NCBI GenBank assembly: GCA_016201275.1 | Contig: JACQDB010000036.1 | Location: 1 to 64,000, forward strand | From: Acidobacteriota bacterium | GTDB lineage: Bacteria > Acidobacteriota > Blastocatellia > UBA7656 | Direction: 5' to 3' | Length of the DNA: 64,000 nt | Shown: piece after piece, positions 1 to 13,370 of the stretch | How positions within the stretch are numbered: the stretch's first letter is position 1 | Layout: every line of letters starts with the position of its first letter | The notes under the pieces: generated by a model | The model's database searches: none | Seen by the model: the letters and a program-made list of their open reading frames with translations, nothing else | What the model was told of the DNA's origin: nothing | Translations under genes and position numbers: made by a program

Positions 1-1
1 G

Positions 2-1177
2 TTCACCGACACTGGCTATGTCCTCATCAACATCGAATGCAGCGAACAAAGCGAGAGCGCAGCGGTGTTGAAGTTTTCAGTGCGCGACACCGGCATAGGC
101 ATTCCTGAAGACAAACTCGATCACGTCTTCGAGAAGTTCACGCAAGCCGACACCTCAACGACGCGCAAGTACGGCGGCACAGGTTTGGGCTTGGCGATTT
201 GCAAACAACTGACCGAATTGATGGGCGGACAGATCGGCGTCTCCTCGGTGGTGGGTGAAGGCTCGAATTTCTGGTACACCTTGCCGCTGGCGCTGTCCAA
301 CGAAGAAGCGAGTGCTCCTGTGCCAGCGATTGATTTGACCGGGGTGCGCGTCTTGGTCGTGGACGACAACGAAATCAATCGCCGCGTGCTGCACGAGCAG
401 CTATCGAATTGGGGGATGAGGAACGGCGGCTATGCTTCGAGTGAAGAAGCGCTGCAAGCCTTGAGAGAAGCCCAAGCCGTGGGCGATCCTTATCGCATAG
501 CGATCCTCGACAACCTGTTGCCAGAAATGGATGGTGAAGCGCTGGGCAAAGCCATCAAAGCCGACCCGGCCTTGAGCGACACGCTGTTGGTGATGTTGAC
601 TTCGGTGGGCTTCATAGGTGCGGCACGGCGGATGCTGGAGGCAGGGTTTGCCGCTTATCTGATCAAACCGATTCATCAATTGCAATTGATGGAAGCGATG
701 ACGAACGCTTGGCGCATTGGTCTTTGCGAAGCGGCGGTGAAGCGCTCTCCTTCTCCACAACTGGGAAGAGAGCGTCAAACCGACACGCCAAAAATTGAAG
801 CCCGTGTGCTGGTGGTTGAAGATCATATCGTCAATCAGAAAGTCGCACGCCGCATACTGGAAAAGATGGGCTGTCACGTTGACCTGGCCGCTAACGGTCG
901 AGAAGCGGTCGAGATGGTTGCCTTGTTGCCTTACGATTTGGTGTTTATGGATTGTCGTATGCCGGTGATGGATGGCTTTCAAGCGACTGCCGAAATCCGT
1001 AAATCGCAAGGCGCGAAGTTGCCCATCATTGCCATGACAGCGCACGCCATGCAAGGCGACCGCGAGAAATGTTTAGTTGCAGGCATGGACGATTACATCT
1101 CCAAGCCTGTGCGCTTTCACACCGTGGAAAAGGCTCTACAAACCTGGTTGACCGATAAACCTCAACCGAGCGCATAG
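2..1177 (+). CDS. Hybrid histidine kinase, C-terminal part (5' end outside window)
   Basis: The frame is open to the left edge, so this is the 3' part of a longer gene. What remains is the end of the HATPase domain (DTGIGI G1 box, [10 protein letters not shown]2 box) followed by two receiver domains, at about bases 346-705 and 800-1160. Both keep the acidic pair (VDD and VED), the phosphoacceptor Asp (AILDNLLPEMDG and VFMDCRMPVMDG) and the conserved Lys (LIKP, ISKP). There is no HPt domain, unlike the two kinases downstream. It would autophosphorylate and pass phosphate through its own receivers. DNA and protein are very similar to the matching part of the next gene, which points to tandem duplication. 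The sensor cannot be seen. Confidence 0.93.
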   Translation, partial: FTDTGYVLINIECSEQSESAAVLKFSVRDTGIGIPEDKLDHVFEKFTQADTSTTRKYGGTGLGLAICKQLTELMGGQIGVSSVVGEGSNFWYTLPLALSNEEASAPVPAIDLTGVRVLVVDDNEINRRVLHEQLSNWGMRNGGYASSEEALQALREAQAVGDPYRIAILDNLLPEMDGEALGKAIKADPALSDTLLVMLTSVGFIGAARRMLEAGFAAYLIKPIHQLQLMEAMTNAWRIGLCEAAVKRSPSPQLGRERQTDTPKIEARVLVVEDHIVNQKVARRILEKMGCHVDLAANGREAVEMVALLPYDLVFMDCRMPVMDGFQATAEIRKSQGAKLPIIAMTAHAMQGDREKCLVAGMDDYISKPVRFHTVEKALQTWLTDKPQPSA

Positions 1178-1334
1178 GCTACGGAAACGGCTTTCATGGA
1201 AAGGGAAGCGTGGACTGAGGAGAGCGGGATTTTTACGAACTTGAGGTACGGGGAATATGTTTATGGAAATCGGAGAGGACGGGAACAAGGGCGATCTGAC
1301 AGTTCCGAAGATGACGTTTGCAGGTCGCCTGCAT

Positions 1335-1352
1335 CCGCAGACTGCCACAATA
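1335..1352 (+). promoter_or_regulatory. Leader motif shared with the third kinase gene
   Basis: CCGCAGACTGCCACAAT lies about 57 bases before the start of the second kinase and matches CCGCAGACCTGCCACGAT at 4965-4982, before the third kinase. It could be an operator or part of a structured leader. Function unknown. Confidence 0.25.
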
Positions 1353-1393
1353 CCTTGCTGCAATTATTACCGCGTGGAGGCTTCATAATAAGT

Positions 1394-1405
1394 AAGGAGG
1401 AGGGG
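1394..1405 (+). promoter_or_regulatory. Strong ribosome binding site that decides the start of the second kinase
   Basis: AAGGAGGAGGGG lies just before the ATG at 1409. The open frame extends upstream to 1196, but only the 1409 start has this site and is followed directly by a signal or membrane segment. Confidence 0.75.
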
Positions 1406-1408
1406 AGT

Positions 1409-4400
1409 ATGGTTCAGATAGATGACAGAAGAGGATGGTTCGCAAGGCGATGGGGTGGGCTGATTTTTGGCGCGCTGCTGATGGCCTTGCTCGTGGCAGG
1501 TGCGTTCGCACAGCAGGCCGCACCGAACCCGGAGAGTAAAAACGGTGCGTTATTAGGGGGCGCAAAACCAGGCAGCGATGGGCAGTCGCTGTCGCCCTCA
1601 AGTCCTCGCGCTTATACCTTCAGGGTTGGTGTGTTGGCTCCTATAGGCAAAGAGCAGGCTGAGAAGATGTGGCAACCGACCGCTAGGTATCTGGCCGCAA
1701 CGATACCGGAGTATGACTTCACGGTGGTGGCCTTGGGCTTTGATGAAATTCATGCGGCTATCGAAAATGGAGAGATTGATTTCTTGGTCACCAATCCCGG
1801 CATCTATGTGGATGCCGAATTTCTTCACGGCGTCAATCGCATTGCCACCCTCAAGACGCTGCGCCAAGGCAAGGTTTATACGCGGCTTGGCGGCGTGTTT
1901 CTGGCCAAGGCCAATCGCGCCGATATAAAAAATCTCAATGATTTGAAAGGTAAAAGTTTCTATGCTGTTGATGAAACTTCTCTGGGTGCCTGGCAAGCTC
2001 CGTGGTTGGAACTGCAACGGCAAGGGGTGAATCCCTATACTGATTTCAAGGAGTTGAAGTTCATCGGCAATCACGATGAGGTAGTGTTTGCCATTCGCGA
2101 TGGCAAGGTTGATGCGGGCGCGGTTCGCACCGACACCCTTGAGCGTTTGGCCGCCGAGGGCAAGATCAAGATCGAAGAATTCACCGTCCTCAATCGGCAA
2201 CCATCAACGGCTGACTTTCCTTTTCTACTCAGCACCGGGCTGTATCCCGAATGGCCTTTTGCGGTGCTGCGGCACGTCCCTGCGGTGGCGTCCGAGAAAG
2301 TTGCGGTCGCCTTGCTGGAAATGCCCAAAGACAGCCCCGCCGCCCAAGCCGCCAAATGCGCCGGATGGACGATACCGCACAGCTATCAGCCGGTTCATGA
2401 GTTGTTCAAAGAACTGCACATCGGCCACTACAAAGATTTTGGCAAGATCACTTTGGGCGCGGTGCTGTGGCAGTATCGTTACTGGCTGACCATCAGTGCT
2501 TTGGGCTTGCTGGCGCTGCTTACTGCTATGTTCTATGTCCAGAGACTCAACGGCAGGCTGCATCGTTCCAGCGCCCAACTCAAAAGCGAAATCGAAGAAC
2601 GCAAGCGCGCCGAAGCGGAGATGCGCGAAGCCAAAGAAGCCGCCGAAACTGCTAATCATACCAAGAGCGAATTTCTCGCTTCGATGAGCCACGAAATTCG
2701 CACTCCTATGAACGGCATCATCGGCATGACCGGCTTGCTCTTGGACACCGAATTGACTGACGATCAACGCGACTTCGCCGAGTCGGTGCGCTTCAGCGGC
2801 GAATCTTTGCTCACCATCATCAACGACATCCTGGACTTCTCCAAAATCGAAGCCGGTAAACTAGACATCGAACCGCTGCCCTTCGATCTGCGCTTCACTG
2901 TCGAAGAGGTCGCCGATATACTCTCTCCGAAGGCCGAAGAGAAAGGTCTTGATCTCATCCTCAGCTATCCGCCAGCCGTGCCTAGTAACCTGATCGGCGA
3001 TGCCGGACGCATCAGCCAAATCTTGACCAATCTGGCTGGCAACGCCATCAAGTTTACCGAGTCGGGCTATGTCCTCATCAGCATCGAATGCAGCGAGCAG
3101 AGTGCAAGCGAAGCCTTCATCAAATTTTCGGTACGCGACACCGGCATAGGCATCAGCAAAGATCGGCTCACTCACGTCTTCGAGAAATTCACCCAGGCCG
3201 ATTCTTCAACGACGCGCAAATACGGCGGCACCGGCCTGGGCTTAGCGATTTGCAAACAACTGACCGAGTTGATGGGCGGCCAGATCGGCGTCTCTTCAAA
3301 AGTCGGCGAAGGCTCAACCTTCTGGTTCACCTTGCCGCTGGTGATGTCAACGAAGCCCTCCATAGAGATGGCTCCCGTTGAAAATATGCTTGGGGCGCGG
3401 GTCTTGATCGTGGACGACAACGAAATCAACCGCCGCGTGTTGCGCGAACAACTCAGTAGTTGGGGGGTGCGAAATGCGGACTATGCTTCAGGCTTTGATG
3501 CCTTGACGGCGATGCGCGAAGCCAGTGCTGAAGATGACCCCTTTCATATAGCGATCCTCGACTACTGTATGCCGGGGATGGATGGCGAGGCCTTGGGCAA
3601 AGCTATCAAAGCCGATGCGGCATTGGGCGACACGGTGTTGGTGATGTTGACTTCGGTGGGCTTCATAGGCGAGACGCGGCGGATGCTGGATGCAGGGTTT
3701 GCCGCTTATCTGGTCAAGCCGATTCATCAATTGCAATTGATGGAGGCGATGGCGAACGCCTGGCATTCTCATGCCAAATGCACCACTCCAATTATGATGG
3801 CTGCGCTCAAAATGCCCAGGCAATCGCGTGGGAAGTCGGCAGCCTTTTGCCCCACCAGCGTGTCTTTCGATGCGCGCATTTTGGTGGCCGAAGATCAAAT
3901 CGTCAATCAAAAGGTGGCGCGGCGCATACTGGAAAAGATGGGCTGTCGGGTTGACTTTGCCGCCAACGGTCGAGAGGCGGTCGAGATGGCCACCTTGTTG
4001 CCTTACGATTTGGTGTTTATGGATTGTCAGATGCCGGAGATGGACGGCTTTCAAGCGACTGCTGCGATTCGCAAGTTACACGGGCAGAAACTGCCTATTG
4101 TGGCGATGACCGCGCACGCTATACAAGGCGACCGCGAGAAATGTTTGCAGGCCGGTATGGATGATTACATCTCCAAGCCTGTGCGCCCGGAAGCCGTACA
4201 GAAAGCCTTGGTAAATTGGTTGCGTTATGGCGTGATTGTCGAAACCTCGGAGTCTTCTCGCACGGTTGAGCGCGGCGCGCAAAAACCGGCGCTCAACGCC
4301 AGGACTCTGGAAGCTCTGAGAGCCGGAGATGCCGATGGCGATCAGTTCATCGCCGAAATGCTGGAGGCTTTCATCGAACGCACCGATGCCGGAAGCCACA

Positions 4401-4675
4401 CGCTGCGGCAGTTGATTGAAGGCGGCGGCGTCGCCGGGTTGAGCGAAGAGGCGCACGCCCTGCGCGGCGTGAGCGGCAATGTTGGCGCGGAAAGTCTGGC
4501 GGAAATCTGCCTGCTGCTCGAAGACATGGGCAGGACTGGCGATGTCGAAGGCGGCAAAGCGTTGTTGTCTGAATTCGAGGTTGAATACACCCGCGTGCGA
4601 CGGGAAGCGGAGTCCCAACTGGCAGGCTTCCGAAAGGATGACGGCGAGCGCACTTTGGTGCTGGAAGAGCGTTGA
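1409..4675 (+). CDS. Hybrid histidine kinase with PhnD-like periplasmic sensor, two receivers and HPt
   Basis: 1088 residues from the ATG with the strong Shine-Dalgarno. Order: signal/membrane segment (about 14-35), PhnD/SBP-like ligand-binding domain (about 65-340), membrane helix (about 358-377), coiled linker, HisKA with His428 in [10 protein letters not shown], HATPase, receiver 1 (from about 663, [21 protein letters not shown]), receiver 2 (from about 822, [20 protein letters not shown]) and HPt with His1016 in EEAHALRG. A complete phosphorelay is present in one chain. The sensor resembles phosphate/phosphonate-type binding proteins ([18 protein letters not shown]), but the ligand cannot be read from sequence. 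It starts 231 bases after the preceding kinase, whose 3' half it closely resembles. No DNA-binding output domain is present. Confidence 0.95.
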   Translation: MVQIDDRRGWFARRWGGLIFGALLMALLVAGAFAQQAAPNPESKNGALLGGAKPGSDGQSLSPSSPRAYTFRVGVLAPIGKEQAEKMWQPTARYLAATIPEYDFTVVALGFDEIHAAIENGEIDFLVTNPGIYVDAEFLHGVNRIATLKTLRQGKVYTRLGGVFLAKANRADIKNLNDLKGKSFYAVDETSLGAWQAPWLELQRQGVNPYTDFKELKFIGNHDEVVFAIRDGKVDAGAVRTDTLERLAAEGKIKIEEFTVLNRQPSTADFPFLLSTGLYPEWPFAVLRHVPAVASEKVAVALLEMPKDSPAAQAAKCAGWTIPHSYQPVHELFKELHIGHYKDFGKITLGAVLWQYRYWLTISALGLLALLTAMFYVQRLNGRLHRSSAQLKSEIEERKRAEAEMREAKEAAETANHTKSEFLASMSHEIRTPMNGIIGMTGLLLDTELTDDQRDFAESVRFSGESLLTIINDILDFSKIEAGKLDIEPLPFDLRFTVEEVADILSPKAEEKGLDLILSYPPAVPSNLIGDAGRISQILTNLAGNAIKFTESGYVLISIECSEQSASEAFIKFSVRDTGIGISKDRLTHVFEKFTQADSSTTRKYGGTGLGLAICKQLTELMGGQIGVSSKVGEGSTFWFTLPLVMSTKPSIEMAPVENMLGARVLIVDDNEINRRVLREQLSSWGVRNADYASGFDALTAMREASAEDDPFHIAILDYCMPGMDGEALGKAIKADAALGDTVLVMLTSVGFIGETRRMLDAGFAAYLVKPIHQLQLMEAMANAWHSHAKCTTPIMMAALKMPRQSRGKSAAFCPTSVSFDARILVAEDQIVNQKVARRILEKMGCRVDFAANGREAVEMATLLPYDLVFMDCQMPEMDGFQATAAIRKLHGQKLPIVAMTAHAIQGDREKCLQAGMDDYISKPVRPEAVQKALVNWLRYGVIVETSESSRTVERGAQKPALNARTLEALRAGDADGDQFIAEMLEAFIERTDAGSHTLRQLIEGGGVAGLSEEAHALRGVSGNVGAESLAEICLLLEDMGRTGDVEGGKALLSEFEVEYTRVRREAESQLAGFRKDDGERTLVLEER

Positions 4676-5074
4676 GGCGGGTAAAGCGCCGCCTGAGAAA
4701 GTTGCGAATCAGTCCGTCGTTCGACCGTAAGGAGGACGGTGCTGCTGTGGTTGCCAACGACTTGGCGCAAGCGCGGACGACGGACGGAGGCGATGCCATC
4801 AAGAGGGTTAGAGGGGAGGAAAGAAGGAGGTTGGCGCACCTGTGCAGGCGGCAGGTTTCACCACTTCGAGCTATCGCTGGCTGGCGGTTCGCCAACCTCC
4901 GACGTGGTGTCTTTCAGAACATTATTTTTTGATAGTCAAGAGAAAAGTTTGACTTGTCGTTTGGCCGCAGACCTGCCACGATGAGGGTAACTTAGAAGAC
5001 CTCGGCGATAGATTTCGCCGGGAAAACGAACCAGGGCAAAGCCGGGATAACGATAGTGGCTGGAGATTCAAGGT
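4676..5074. other. 399-base spacer with an inverted repeat and possible structured leader
   Basis: No credible gene. GGAGGTTGGCG (4826-4836) pairs with CGCCAACCTCC (4890-4900). Further on, GCCAC (4975-4979) can pair with GTGGC near 5056-5060, enclosing a perfect CGGCGA/TCGCCG hairpin near 5012-5029. The second structure lies just before the third kinase and could be a 5' leader RNA. It does not match a riboswitch class I can name. Confidence 0.35.
4965..4982 (+). promoter_or_regulatory. Second copy of the leader motif
   Basis: CCGCAGACCTGCCACGAT, nearly identical to 1335-1352, about 93 bases before the start of the propeller kinase. Confidence 0.25.
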
Positions 5075-9589
<4,515 letters not shown>

Positions 9590-9637
9590 CTCACCGGTCT
9601 TCGGACAAATATAGTTTTATAAAAGGAATAGGAAAGT

Positions 9638-10093
9638 ATGAATTATCAAAATCATCTTATCTTGATTGTTGACGATGAACCGATCAATCTGATGATGTTG
9701 CAAAAGGTTTTGCGTAATCAATTTCAAGTGAAGACCGCAAACTCGGCGGTCGAAGCCCTTGACATCCTCAATCACGAAGATGTTTCTCTGATGATCACCG
9801 ATCAACGAATGCCGGGGATGAGCGGCACCGAATTGCTCCGCAAGAGCCGCGAAATTTGCCCGGATATGGCGTGTTTTTTACTGACGGCAGAAAACGATGT
9901 CGGCAGCTTTCTTGATGCTATCGTCAATCTGGGCGCGATCTGCGTAATCAAAAAACCCTGGAACCCGGAGCAGTTGTTGCGAACCATAGAGTCTTCTCTG
10001 GAACGCTATGAAGGCTCAAATAAAAACAAAGTGGCGATCAATCAACTGAAAAAGGCCAGTGAAATTCTGGGCAAATTGTCAAAGCCCAAATAG
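9638..10093 (+). CDS. Single-receiver response regulator
   Basis: 151 residues with RBS AGGAAAG before the ATG. One receiver domain fills most of the chain: Asp12-Asp13, phosphoacceptor Asp55 in MITDQRMPGMSG, Thr83 and Lys106 in VIKKPWN. The last 30 residues are charged and helical and no output domain is visible. RpfG/HD-GYP-type regulators have a similar receiver (TDQRMPGMSG) but carry an output domain that is absent here. It follows the propeller kinase by 48 bases and may accept phosphate from the HPt domains upstream, or act through protein contact. Confidence 0.9.
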   Translation: MNYQNHLILIVDDEPINLMMLQKVLRNQFQVKTANSAVEALDILNHEDVSLMITDQRMPGMSGTELLRKSREICPDMACFLLTAENDVGSFLDAIVNLGAICVIKKPWNPEQLLRTIESSLERYEGSNKNKVAINQLKKASEILGKLSKPK

Positions 10094-10160
10094 CGAGACG
10101 CTGGCGGGCGAAAATCGTCGCTACTCGACGGGTGGGTTGTGGATATAGTGAGAGGGAAAG

Positions 10161-10207
10161 TGTCTGCATATAGTGCTTCTGAATCATCAGACCACTATAT
10201 GCAGACA
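10161..10207. repeat. Perfect 15-bp inverted repeat
   Basis: TGTCTGCATATAGTG (10161-10175) and its exact complement CACTATATGCAGACA (10193-10207), 17 bases apart. It lies 68 bases after the receiver gene. Without a T-run it is not a typical terminator. Confidence 0.7.
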
Positions 10208-10228
10208 ACAAAATACCAAGCCGGTTTC

Positions 10229-10299
10229 GCTGCGTAGGCGCGATCTGTTTAGAGAACTTCGCGTACTCCATATCTATAGACAGGTCGCGCCTACGCAGC
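10229..10299. repeat. Perfect 15-bp inverted repeat
   Basis: GCTGCGTAGGCGCGA (10229-10243) and TCGCGCCTACGCAGC (10285-10299) flank 41 bases. It abuts the left end of the 426-bp element that follows. Confidence 0.7.
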
Positions 10300-10305
10300 T
10301 ACTCA

Positions 10306-10731
10306 TATAGCGATTTGCAATTGCGTGCGTGTCAGTAGCCCGACCGTGAGGGCTTACTTTTACCCATATCTTGTGCGCTTGTGATTAGCAATTGATCCGT
10401 TAGCCCGCGAAGCGGGCGATAGCATATAGCCCAGGGTGACGCACAGCGGAACCCTGGGTAGCAAAGGAGCATGACGGTCTAGCCCGCGAAGCGGGTGATA
10501 GAGCATCCTCTATCACCCGCTTCGCGGGCTAGCGAGAGAGGGTTTCGCATTTACCCAGCGCTGACGCACTGGGCTATATGCTATCGCCCGCTTCGCGGGC
10601 TAAAAAACTATCGCAGTTGATGAAGTTCTGACTTATGGGTAAAAGTAAGACCGTAAGGGAGGGCTTGATTACGCAGCCAGCCCTCCCTCACGGTCGGGCT
10701 ACTGACACGCACGCAATTGCAAATCGCTATA
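10306..10731. mobile_element. 426-bp nested palindromic element with long terminal inverted repeats
   Basis: The ends are inverted copies starting TATAGCGATTTGCAATTG and running about 45 bases (10306-10350 against 10687-10731). Inside lies a second inverted pair, TAGCCCGCGAAGCGGGC near 10402 against GCCCGCTTCGCGGGCTA near 10586, and a third pair around GAAGCGGGTGATAG / CTATCACCCGCTTC near 10490-10530. No coding capacity. The ends resemble those of the 117-bp family found elsewhere in this window. It looks like a non-autonomous transposon built by repeated insertion into itself. Confidence 0.65.
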
Positions 10732-10796
10732 TGTTGTAGATAATTAAACATCACATACAATATCTGGATAGGACATCCATTGATACGACATCCTCG
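10732..10796. repeat. Partial copy of the 98-bp element family
   Basis: The segment from TGTTGTAGATAATTAAAC to ACATCCATTG matches the middle and right part of the 98-bp elements at 14897, 34176 and 54244. The left end is missing where the 426-bp element abuts, so the latter probably inserted into it. Confidence 0.5.
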
Positions 10797-10798
10797 AA

Positions 10799-10924
10799 CT
10801 ATCCAGCCTTGTTGTGAGAGTTGAACTCTGTGCGGCTCTGCCGCTTTGATGTGCGGACAGGCTACACCTGTCTGTGAATTATGCTCCCAACTTTCGCGGC
10901 TGCGCCGCACAAAAGGTTGGGTAG
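10799..10924. mobile_element. 126-bp element with CTATCCAGCC / GGTTGGGTAG ends
   Basis: The 10-bp near-perfect terminal inverted repeats match the ends of the 249-bp elements at 34277 and 58277, with a different interior. The interior contains TGTGCGGCTCTGCCGCTT, which is also found at 44513-44530. Confidence 0.4.
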
Positions 10925-11115
10925 CGACTGCGGTTTGCAAGCAATAGAGCTTTGCGCTCTCACTGAAATTTGGATAAGCCGATCAGCTACTCGCTGTTGT
11001 CAACTCTGGCGTCAGCCACGCTTGAAAATGCTTGGCGATTGCCGAGCAACAAAAAACCGTCTCTGCCAATTGCCGGGCAACCGGAAATCGTTTCTACCGC
11101 GTGCGTGTGGCAAGT
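10925..11115. other. Spacer without recognisable gene
   Basis: GC-rich, repeat-like sequence with TTGCCGAGCAAC / TTGCCGGGCAAC motifs. It is downstream of the - strand gene that follows. Nothing else seen. Confidence 0.3.
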
Positions 11116-11697
11116 TCACCAACTCAAATCGTAAAGACACACTTTGTCACCGGCGCACTGACACGATATTTCCTTCACCACGATGGGGCCGGGGACTTTC
11201 ATGAATCTTAGCGCCCCTTCGTAATAGCCATTGCCGCTCCAGCAAAACACCGGAGAGTATTCGCTATAGTCTTCGATACTCATGCGCGCCGAGCGTTCGG
11301 ATAATTTCTTGTAGAAGGAACGCCCGAAATTCTGAAAGCGACCGTGCAGCAAAACCATTTGATCGAAGAAGCGGTGCGGGTTGGCAGAGGCGAACGATTT
11401 GTACACCCCGTTCAAATTGATCTCAGCGGAATACTGACCAAACATCCGAAAGATTTTTTCTTCATCGCCGCCAACCACTTTGGCAATGGCGCGGTCAATC
11501 TGCACTAGGTGGCGAAACAAAATCCACTCGGTGGCAAGCAGTCTGCGGTTGAGTAAAGCGCCGCAGTCACTATCCAGATGAGGTCGGATGGCCTCGAAAT
11601 CTTCCGCCATATTCTCTTTAGCCCACGATAAGTGGGCAATGAGCATCGTCGCCTTGACGGCGGCGGTGTTTCCCAGTTTCTCTCTCTTTACTTTCAT
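11116..11697 (-). CDS. Small V4R/DUF2378-like protein, copy 1
   Basis: 193 residues when started at the ATG at 11697, the start that aligns with the paralogue at 12264 (MKVKREKLG against MKEKRERLG). Helical N-terminal half with FRHLVQIDRAIAKVVGG; mixed C-terminal half ending in YYEGALRFMKVPGPIVVKE and C-x-C-x4-C (CQCAGDKVC). This ending resembles 4-vinyl-reductase (V4R) small-molecule-binding domains and the TIGR02265/DUF2378 family, both often tied to signalling. No signal peptide and no catalytic motif. Function unknown. It is one of two tandem copies 567 bases apart, and similarity extends past the stop codons into the downstream sequence. Confidence 0.75.
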   Translation of the reverse strand: MKVKREKLGNTAAVKATMLIAHLSWAKENMAEDFEAIRPHLDSDCGALLNRRLLATEWILFRHLVQIDRAIAKVVGGDEEKIFRMFGQYSAEINLNGVYKSFASANPHRFFDQMVLLHGRFQNFGRSFYKKLSERSARMSIEDYSEYSPVFCWSGNGYYEGALRFMKVPGPIVVKEISCQCAGDKVCLYDLSW

Positions 11698-12263
11698 AAT
11701 GCCCTGTATCCTTCGGTTAAAATCTGCGCCGGTCACGGCTCCGACTATAGGGCTTTGATCTTGGTGCTACGGTAGGCGACAACAAACGGCAATTCAACTT
11801 GAACCTTATTTCAGCGGCACCGCGATAGGTGGACGAAGCACGTTGCAATTCCTGAAAAGGAAAGCGCGTGGTCGCCAACCAAACCAATTGGTAAAAGATT
11901 GACGCTGAGGAATTTGGGATGAACCGGAATTCGCCTCATTCATTTATCAATCATCGCGAAACCTGACGCGCTGCATCGTCGCCGCAACGTGATGCCGCGA
12001 ACCTGGGTTGGGTTCGTATCAGCCGTTGTGTTGCGTTCACCGACTTATCCTGCTTGAAAGCCTCATCCAAGGCATCATACACAGATTCAAGTGTGGGCGT
12101 CTATACTTTTGACAATGGCAGCGCGGTGATGCGTGCGAAGCATCACCGTGTAATTTTTTCTTGAGCAGAATCGCCGCTGCCCGCTTTGGCGTCAGCCTCA
12201 TTGCCTATGGTCTGAATGATAGCGCGGCAGCCGAAACTTGTGACTACGTGGCGAGCGCCACGT
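11698..12263. other. 566-base spacer with one strong hairpin
   Basis: No credible gene. A perfect 9-bp stem, CGGTGATGC (12124-12132) with GCATCACCG (12140-12148), is followed by TGTAATTTTTTC, giving a terminator-like shape on the + strand although no + gene precedes it. Confidence 0.4.
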
Positions 12264-12845
12264 TCACCAACTTAAATCGTAAAGACACACTTTATCACCG
12301 GCGCACTGACAGGAGGTTTCCTGCACCACTATGGGGCCGATGACTTTCATGAGTTTGAGCGCGCCTTCATAGTAGCCGCCGCTGCTCAAACAAAATGCCG
12401 GTGAGTATTCGGTATAACCTTCGAGTCGCATACGTGCCGAGCGTTCGGATAATTTTTCGTAAGAGGATTGCCCGAAATTTTGAAAGCGACTGTGAAGCAA
12501 AACCATTTGATCGAAGAAGCGGTGCGGGTTGGCGGAGACAAACGATTTGTACACCCCGCCAAGATTGACTTCGGCGGAATACTGGCCCAAAGTCCAAAAT
12601 ACTTTTTCTTGCACGCCGCCGACCACCTTGGCGATGGCGCGATCAATCTGAATAAAGTGGCGGAAAAGTACCCACTCGGTGGCGAGAAGTCGGCGGGTCA
12701 GCAGGTTGACACATTCTTGATCCAGGTGAGGCTTGAGCGCTTCGAGGTCATCCCCGGTGTTCTCTTTGGCCCACGCCAGGTGCGCTGAAATCATGGTCCC
12801 CTTGACGGCTGCTACTGCACCGAGTCGCTCTCTCTTCTCCTTCAT
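12264..12845 (-). CDS. Small V4R/DUF2378-like protein, copy 2
   Basis: 193 residues, ATG with GGAGG nine bases upstream. It is clearly homologous over its whole length to the protein at 11116-11697, with the same FRH.IQIDRAIAKVVGG and C-x-C-x4-C ending (CQCAGDKVC). Transcription runs from this copy toward the other, so they may be co-transcribed, but the 567-base gap makes that uncertain. Ligand and partner unknown. Confidence 0.78.
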   Translation of the reverse strand: MKEKRERLGAVAAVKGTMISAHLAWAKENTGDDLEALKPHLDQECVNLLTRRLLATEWVLFRHFIQIDRAIAKVVGGVQEKVFWTLGQYSAEVNLGGVYKSFVSANPHRFFDQMVLLHSRFQNFGQSSYEKLSERSARMRLEGYTEYSPAFCLSSGGYYEGALKLMKVIGPIVVQETSCQCAGDKVCLYDLSW

Positions 12846-13370
12846 TGGGTTAGGCCTCCATATGCTGATGATTTGAACCCGGAGTCTGTTCCGGCAGTTG
12901 GGTTATGCCCCTGATACTGCCGTATTCTATCACTCCGGCGGGAATCTGAAAAAAATATCTCCGCACTCGTCAACAACACACCGCAAAAACGCATCTGTCG
13001 CCGTCAACGAGGCCACGGATTTACTATGCGTGAAGATATTGTCCAAGTCATCATACACACCTTCCCGTATTGGCGTCCACACCTTCAATCGTCTTCTCGC
13101 TAAGTAGGATTGGAAATTGGTTCGCGCTCTTTTTGCTGTCGCCTCACCTCCTGAAAGTTAGACGATGAAACTCAATCGCCAGATAAACTTTTTCTGAAAA
13201 ACGAAAACCGACTCTCTGCGAAATTGCCCAAGAATTTTCCTCGATCCGGTGATGAGCTTAGGATTATGGAGGAAATAATCTGCAACCTGGTACGGACGAT
13301 TCTGCGTTGGTCGTCCGTACCGGGCAGTTAAAAATCACCCCAATTTTACAGGCTATTTCATTCACCATCT
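12846..13370. other. 525-base spacer with an 11-bp inverted repeat
   Basis: GGTACGGACGA (13289-13299) and TCGTCCGTACC (13311-13321) form a hairpin 50 bases downstream of the next - strand gene. It could end transcription but lacks a T-run. No gene recognised. Confidence 0.4.

Noticed and set aside
4955-4981. Sigma-54 promoter (GG-N10-GC) before the third kinase
   Set aside because: The spacing fits by chance, but flanking bases do not match, and the equivalent motif before the second kinase lacks the GG.
4672-4984. Small + strand frames after the second kinase
   Set aside because: Two overlapping frames without RBS that cross an inverted repeat; composition is not protein-like.
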